The position numbers and the translations under genes are program-made. The notes under the pieces were generated by a model. The model did not search any database. It had not been told where the DNA came from and saw only the letters and a program-made list of their open reading frames with translations. From DATIUV01 sp049322755 (lineage in GTDB: Bacteria > Pseudomonadota > Gammaproteobacteria > Burkholderiales > UBA6910), in assembly GCA_049322755.1 (NCBI GenBank), contig JBMOQX010000029.1, positions 45,124-109,123 on the forward strand: 64,000 nt of DNA. Reading direction: 5' to 3'. Numbering within the stretch: position 1 is the first letter of the stretch; each line of letters begins with the position of its first letter. Below are positions 61,430-64,000 of the stretch, in pieces.

Positions 61430-61491
61430 TGACGGAACTCCGAGGATGAACGATTAAGTTATACACCAATTGTGACGGCCGTGTTGCACGC

Positions 61492-62154
61492 TCAGGCGGC
61501 GGTCAGCGTCTCCACGCCCGCGCCGGTGGCCAGCAGCAGCACGTCGGCCGGCCGGCGGGCGAACAGCCCGTTGGTGACCACGCCGACGATCTGGTTGATC
61601 TCGGATTCCAGCGCCGGGGGGTCGACGATGGTGAGGCCGCGGACATCCAGGATCTGGTTGCCGTTGTCGGTGGTGAACCCGTGCCGCAGCTCCGGCTGGC
61701 CGCCCAGGGCCGCCAGGCGCCGGGCGACGTAGCTGCGGGCCATCGGGATCACCTCCACCGGCAGCGGGAACTTCCCCAGCACGTCCACGCGCTTGGAAGC
61801 ATCGGCGATGCACACGAAGGTCTTCGCCACCGCCGCCACGATCTTCTCCCGGGTGAGCGCGCCGCCGCCGCCCTTGATCATCATCAGGTGGCGCGTCACC
61901 TCGTCGGCGCCGTCCACGTAGACCGGCAGGTCGTCGACGCTGTTCAGGTCCAGTACCGGAATGCCGGCCGCCCGCAGGCGCTGCGCCGAGGCCTCGGAGC
62001 TGGACACGGCGCCGCGGACGCGGCTGCGGAGGCGGGCCAGCTCGGCGATGAAGAAGTTGACGGTGGAGCCGGTGCCGACGCCGACGATGCTGTCCGGCGG
62101 CACCCGCTCGATCGCCGCGCGCGCCGCGGCCTGCTTCAGCTCGTCCTGGGTCAT
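61492..62154 (-). CDS. rpiA: Ribose-5-phosphate isomerase A
   Basis: 220 aa, family-standard length. It interconverts ribose 5-phosphate and ribulose 5-phosphate in the pentose phosphate pathway. Signatures are GVGTGSTVNFFI (about 25-36), SSEASAQRL (about 52-60), YVDGADEV (about 78-85) and KGGGGALTREK (about 94-104) with catalytic Asp, Glu and Lys. ATG 62154 is the family start; the reading frame stays open far upstream only as the antisense of ilvA. It is divergent from ilvA. Confidence 0.95.
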   Translation of the reverse strand: MTQDELKQAAARAAIERVPPDSIVGVGTGSTVNFFIAELARLRSRVRGAVSSSEASAQRLRAAGIPVLDLNSVDDLPVYVDGADEVTRHLMMIKGGGGALTREKIVAAVAKTFVCIADASKRVDVLGKFPLPVEVIPMARSYVARRLAALGGQPELRHGFTTDNGNQILDVRGLTIVDPPALESEINQIVGVVTNGLFARRPADVLLLATGAGVETLTAA

Positions 62155-62304
62155 GCTCGGAAGTCGCCGGAAAACGTCGGAAAACCCTTGAAGGGTCGGT
62201 AGAATATAGGCATCCGTCGTCGATTGCAAAAGCCGCTCCGGCGTGGCGCGAGCGGCCCCGCGGTCCGCGGCGGATTGGCGTTTTTCGGGCGGGCCAACAC
62301 CGAG

Positions 62305-63819
62305 ATGAACAACGATTACCTGGAACGCATCCTCACCGCGCAGGTGTACGACGTGGCGGAGGAGTCGCCGCTGGAGCGGGCCGCGGGCCTGTCGCAGCGG
62401 CTCGGCAACGAGCTGCTGCTCAAGCGCGAGGACCTGCAGCAGATCTTCTCCTTCAAGCTGCGCGGCGCCTACAACAAGATGGTACGCCTCACCGCCGCCC
62501 AGCTGGAGCGGGGCGTGATCGCCGCCTCCGCCGGCAACCATGCCCAGGGTGTGGCGCTGGCGGCGCAGCGGCTCGGCACCCGCGCCGTGATCGTCATGCC
62601 GGTGACGACTCCGCCGATCAAGGTGGCGGCGGTGAAGGGCCGCGGCGCCGAGGTGGTGCTGCACGGCGACTCCTACGATGAGGCCTACGGCCACGCGCTG
62701 ACCGTGGCGCGGGAGCGCGGCTGCACCTTCGTCCACCCCTACGACGACCCCGACGTGATCGCCGGCCAGGGCACCATCGGCATGGAGATCCTGTGGCAGC
62801 ACCCGAAGCCGATCCATGCCATCTTCGTGCCCATCGGCGGCGGCGGGCTGATGGCGGGCATCGCCACCTACGTGAAGCGCCTGCGCCCGGAGATCCGCAT
62901 GATCGGGGTCGAGCCGGCGGACGCCGACGCCATGAAGCGCTCGCTGGACGCCGGGGAGCGCGTGCGCCTGGACCAGGTGGGCCTGTTCGCCGACGGCGTC
63001 GCGGTCAAGGAGGTGGGCGAGGAGACGTTCCGCCTGTGCCGCGAGAACGTCGACGAAATGGTGCTGGTGGATACCGACGCCATGTGCGCGGCCATCAAGG
63101 ACGTGTTCGAGGACACGCGCTCGATCCTGGAGGCAGCGGGCGCGCTCGCCATCGCCGGTGCCAAGGCCTACGTCGAGCGCACCGGCATCCGCGGCGAGAC
63201 GCTGGTGGCCATCGCCAGCGGCGCCAACATGAACTTCGACCGGCTGCGCTTCGTCGCCGAGCAGGCGGAGCTGGGCGAGAAGCGCGAGGCGGTCCTGGGC
63301 GTCACCATCCCCGAGGAGCCCGGCAGCTTCCGCACCTTCTGCTCGCTGATCGGCGCGCGCAACATCACCGAGTTCAACTACCGCTACGCCGATCCCAAGG
63401 CCGCCCACGTCTTCGTCGGCGTGTCGGTGCACGACCGCGAGGAGACCGCCGCGCTGGTGCGCAGCCTCGAGGCCCACAACCTCAGGACCATCGACCTCTC
63501 CGACGACGAGACCGCCAAGCTGCACATCCGCCACCTGGTGGGCGGGCACGCGCCGGCCGGCGTGGACAACGAGCTGCTCTACCGCTTCGAGTTTCCCGAA
63601 CGCCCCGGCGCGCTGATGCGCTTCCTCAACAGCATGGGGCGCAACTGGAACATCTCGCTGTTCCACTACCGCAATCACGGCGCGGACTACGGCCGGGTGC
63701 TGGTGGGCATGCAGGTGCCGGCCTCCGACCAGCAGGCGTTCCGCGCCTTCCTCGACCGGCTCGGCTATCGCTACTGGGACGAAACCGGGAATCCGGCCTA
63801 CCGCATGTTCCTCGGCTAG
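62305..63819 (+). CDS. ilvA: Biosynthetic threonine ammonia-lyase
   Basis: 504 aa. PLP enzyme that deaminates threonine to 2-oxobutyrate, the first step to isoleucine. The PLP lysine is in FSFKLRGAYNK (about residue 54), SAGNHAQGVAL binds the substrate and GGGGLMAG the phosphate of PLP. Two C-terminal ACT-like repeats (about 325-410 and 415-500) identify the long, isoleucine-inhibited biosynthetic form rather than the short catabolic one. ATG 62305 matches the family start (MNNDYLERILTAQVYDVA). Confidence 0.95.
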   Translation: MNNDYLERILTAQVYDVAEESPLERAAGLSQRLGNELLLKREDLQQIFSFKLRGAYNKMVRLTAAQLERGVIAASAGNHAQGVALAAQRLGTRAVIVMPVTTPPIKVAAVKGRGAEVVLHGDSYDEAYGHALTVARERGCTFVHPYDDPDVIAGQGTIGMEILWQHPKPIHAIFVPIGGGGLMAGIATYVKRLRPEIRMIGVEPADADAMKRSLDAGERVRLDQVGLFADGVAVKEVGEETFRLCRENVDEMVLVDTDAMCAAIKDVFEDTRSILEAAGALAIAGAKAYVERTGIRGETLVAIASGANMNFDRLRFVAEQAELGEKREAVLGVTIPEEPGSFRTFCSLIGARNITEFNYRYADPKAAHVFVGVSVHDREETAALVRSLEAHNLRTIDLSDDETAKLHIRHLVGGHAPAGVDNELLYRFEFPERPGALMRFLNSMGRNWNISLFHYRNHGADYGRVLVGMQVPASDQQAFRAFLDRLGYRYWDETGNPAYRMFLG

Positions 63820-63839
63820 CCGCCCTGCGGAGAGCCCCG

Positions 63840-64000
63840 ATGGTCGCCGCGATACTCTGGGTCCTGCTGGCGCTGGAGCTGGCCGGCTACGCCGCGGCCG
63901 GCCGGGCGCTGGTGGCCGCCGGCACCCTCACCCCGGCCGGCGCCTTCGCTGCCGCCGTGATCTGCGCGGCGCTGCTGCGGGCCGCGCTGGTGGGTTTGAC
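63840..64000 (+). CDS. Start of a membrane protein, cut by the window edge
   Basis: Only 53 codons are visible, from ATG 63840 preceded by GGAGAG at 63829. They encode two hydrophobic segments (about 3-26 and 32-53) of Ala/Leu-rich sequence. The family cannot be recognised from this fragment. It lies 20 bp after ilvA on the same strand and may be cotranscribed. Confidence 0.6.
   Translation, partial: MVAAILWVLLALELAGYAAAGRALVAAGTLTPAGAFAAAVICAALLRAALVGL

Noticed and set aside
61492..63678. A 728-codon minus-strand frame extending rpiA upstream
   Set aside because: The extension is the antisense of ilvA, which has full family motifs. RpiA homology begins at ATG 62154.

Overview
This 64 kb window is a very GC-rich (visibly around 70%), gene-dense stretch of a Proteobacterium, most likely a betaproteobacterium of the Burkholderiales type. 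The pointers are a TctC/Bug-type tripartite tricarboxylate transporter, a class I PHA synthase, the pyrR-pyrB-pyrC' arrangement with a non-catalytic dihydroorotase, an argA-type N-acetylglutamate synthase, and argH next to an AlgZ/AlgR-like two-component pair. No rRNA, tRNA, CRISPR array, prophage or insertion sequence was recognised. Nearly all the DNA is chromosomal coding sequence.

Layout. 0-12 kb: a sigma-54 activator, a haem-binding DUF3365 protein, a cytochrome P450, a YdjM-like membrane protein, exonuclease III, a Xre-RES toxin-antitoxin pair under a perfect 18-bp palindrome, a DUF4124-glutaredoxin protein, oligopeptidase A, and an aldehyde dehydrogenase divergent from an SDR. 12-12.9 kb is nearly gene-free and locally AT-richer. 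12.9-16.8 kb: a small oxidoreductase group (old yellow enzyme, LysR regulator, SDR, quinone oxidoreductase).

16.9-32.0 kb is the most interesting part. It looks like an organosulfonate catabolic island. A rightward operon encodes TctC-TctB-TctA, an acylating aldehyde dehydrogenase of the SauS (sulfoacetaldehyde dehydrogenase) type and an acyl-CoA ligase of the SauT type. A leftward set encodes HpsN (sulfopropanediol 3-dehydrogenase, a HisD relative), an SDR, a zinc alcohol dehydrogenase, a small two-helix membrane protein and a complete TRAP transporter. Two paralogous LacI-family regulators follow. Four sites match or nearly match the LacI-family consensus TGNAANCGNTTNCA. They fall into two sub-classes that suggest one class per regulator. 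The desulfonating enzymes (Xsc, SuyAB) are not in the window.

32-42 kb: housekeeping genes, namely fructosamine kinase, argH, the LytS/LytR pair, nfeD, pyrC'-pyrB-pyrR-ruvX-yqgE and photolyase. 42-50 kb: PHA synthase, two tandem trkH genes with trkA, an inositol-phosphatase family gene, a redoxin and rsmE. 50.8-61.4 kb: argA, yggX and a polyphosphate neighbourhood (ppk1, a CYTH-CHAD protein, sixA, a doubly deleted remnant of a PPK2-type polyphosphate:AMP phosphotransferase, a divergent pyruvate-kinase-like protein, ppx, phoU). 61.5-64 kb: rpiA, ilvA and the start of a membrane protein cut by the window edge.

All identifications come from reading motifs, lengths and neighbourhoods. No database search was run, so substrate assignments in the sulfonate island are inference.
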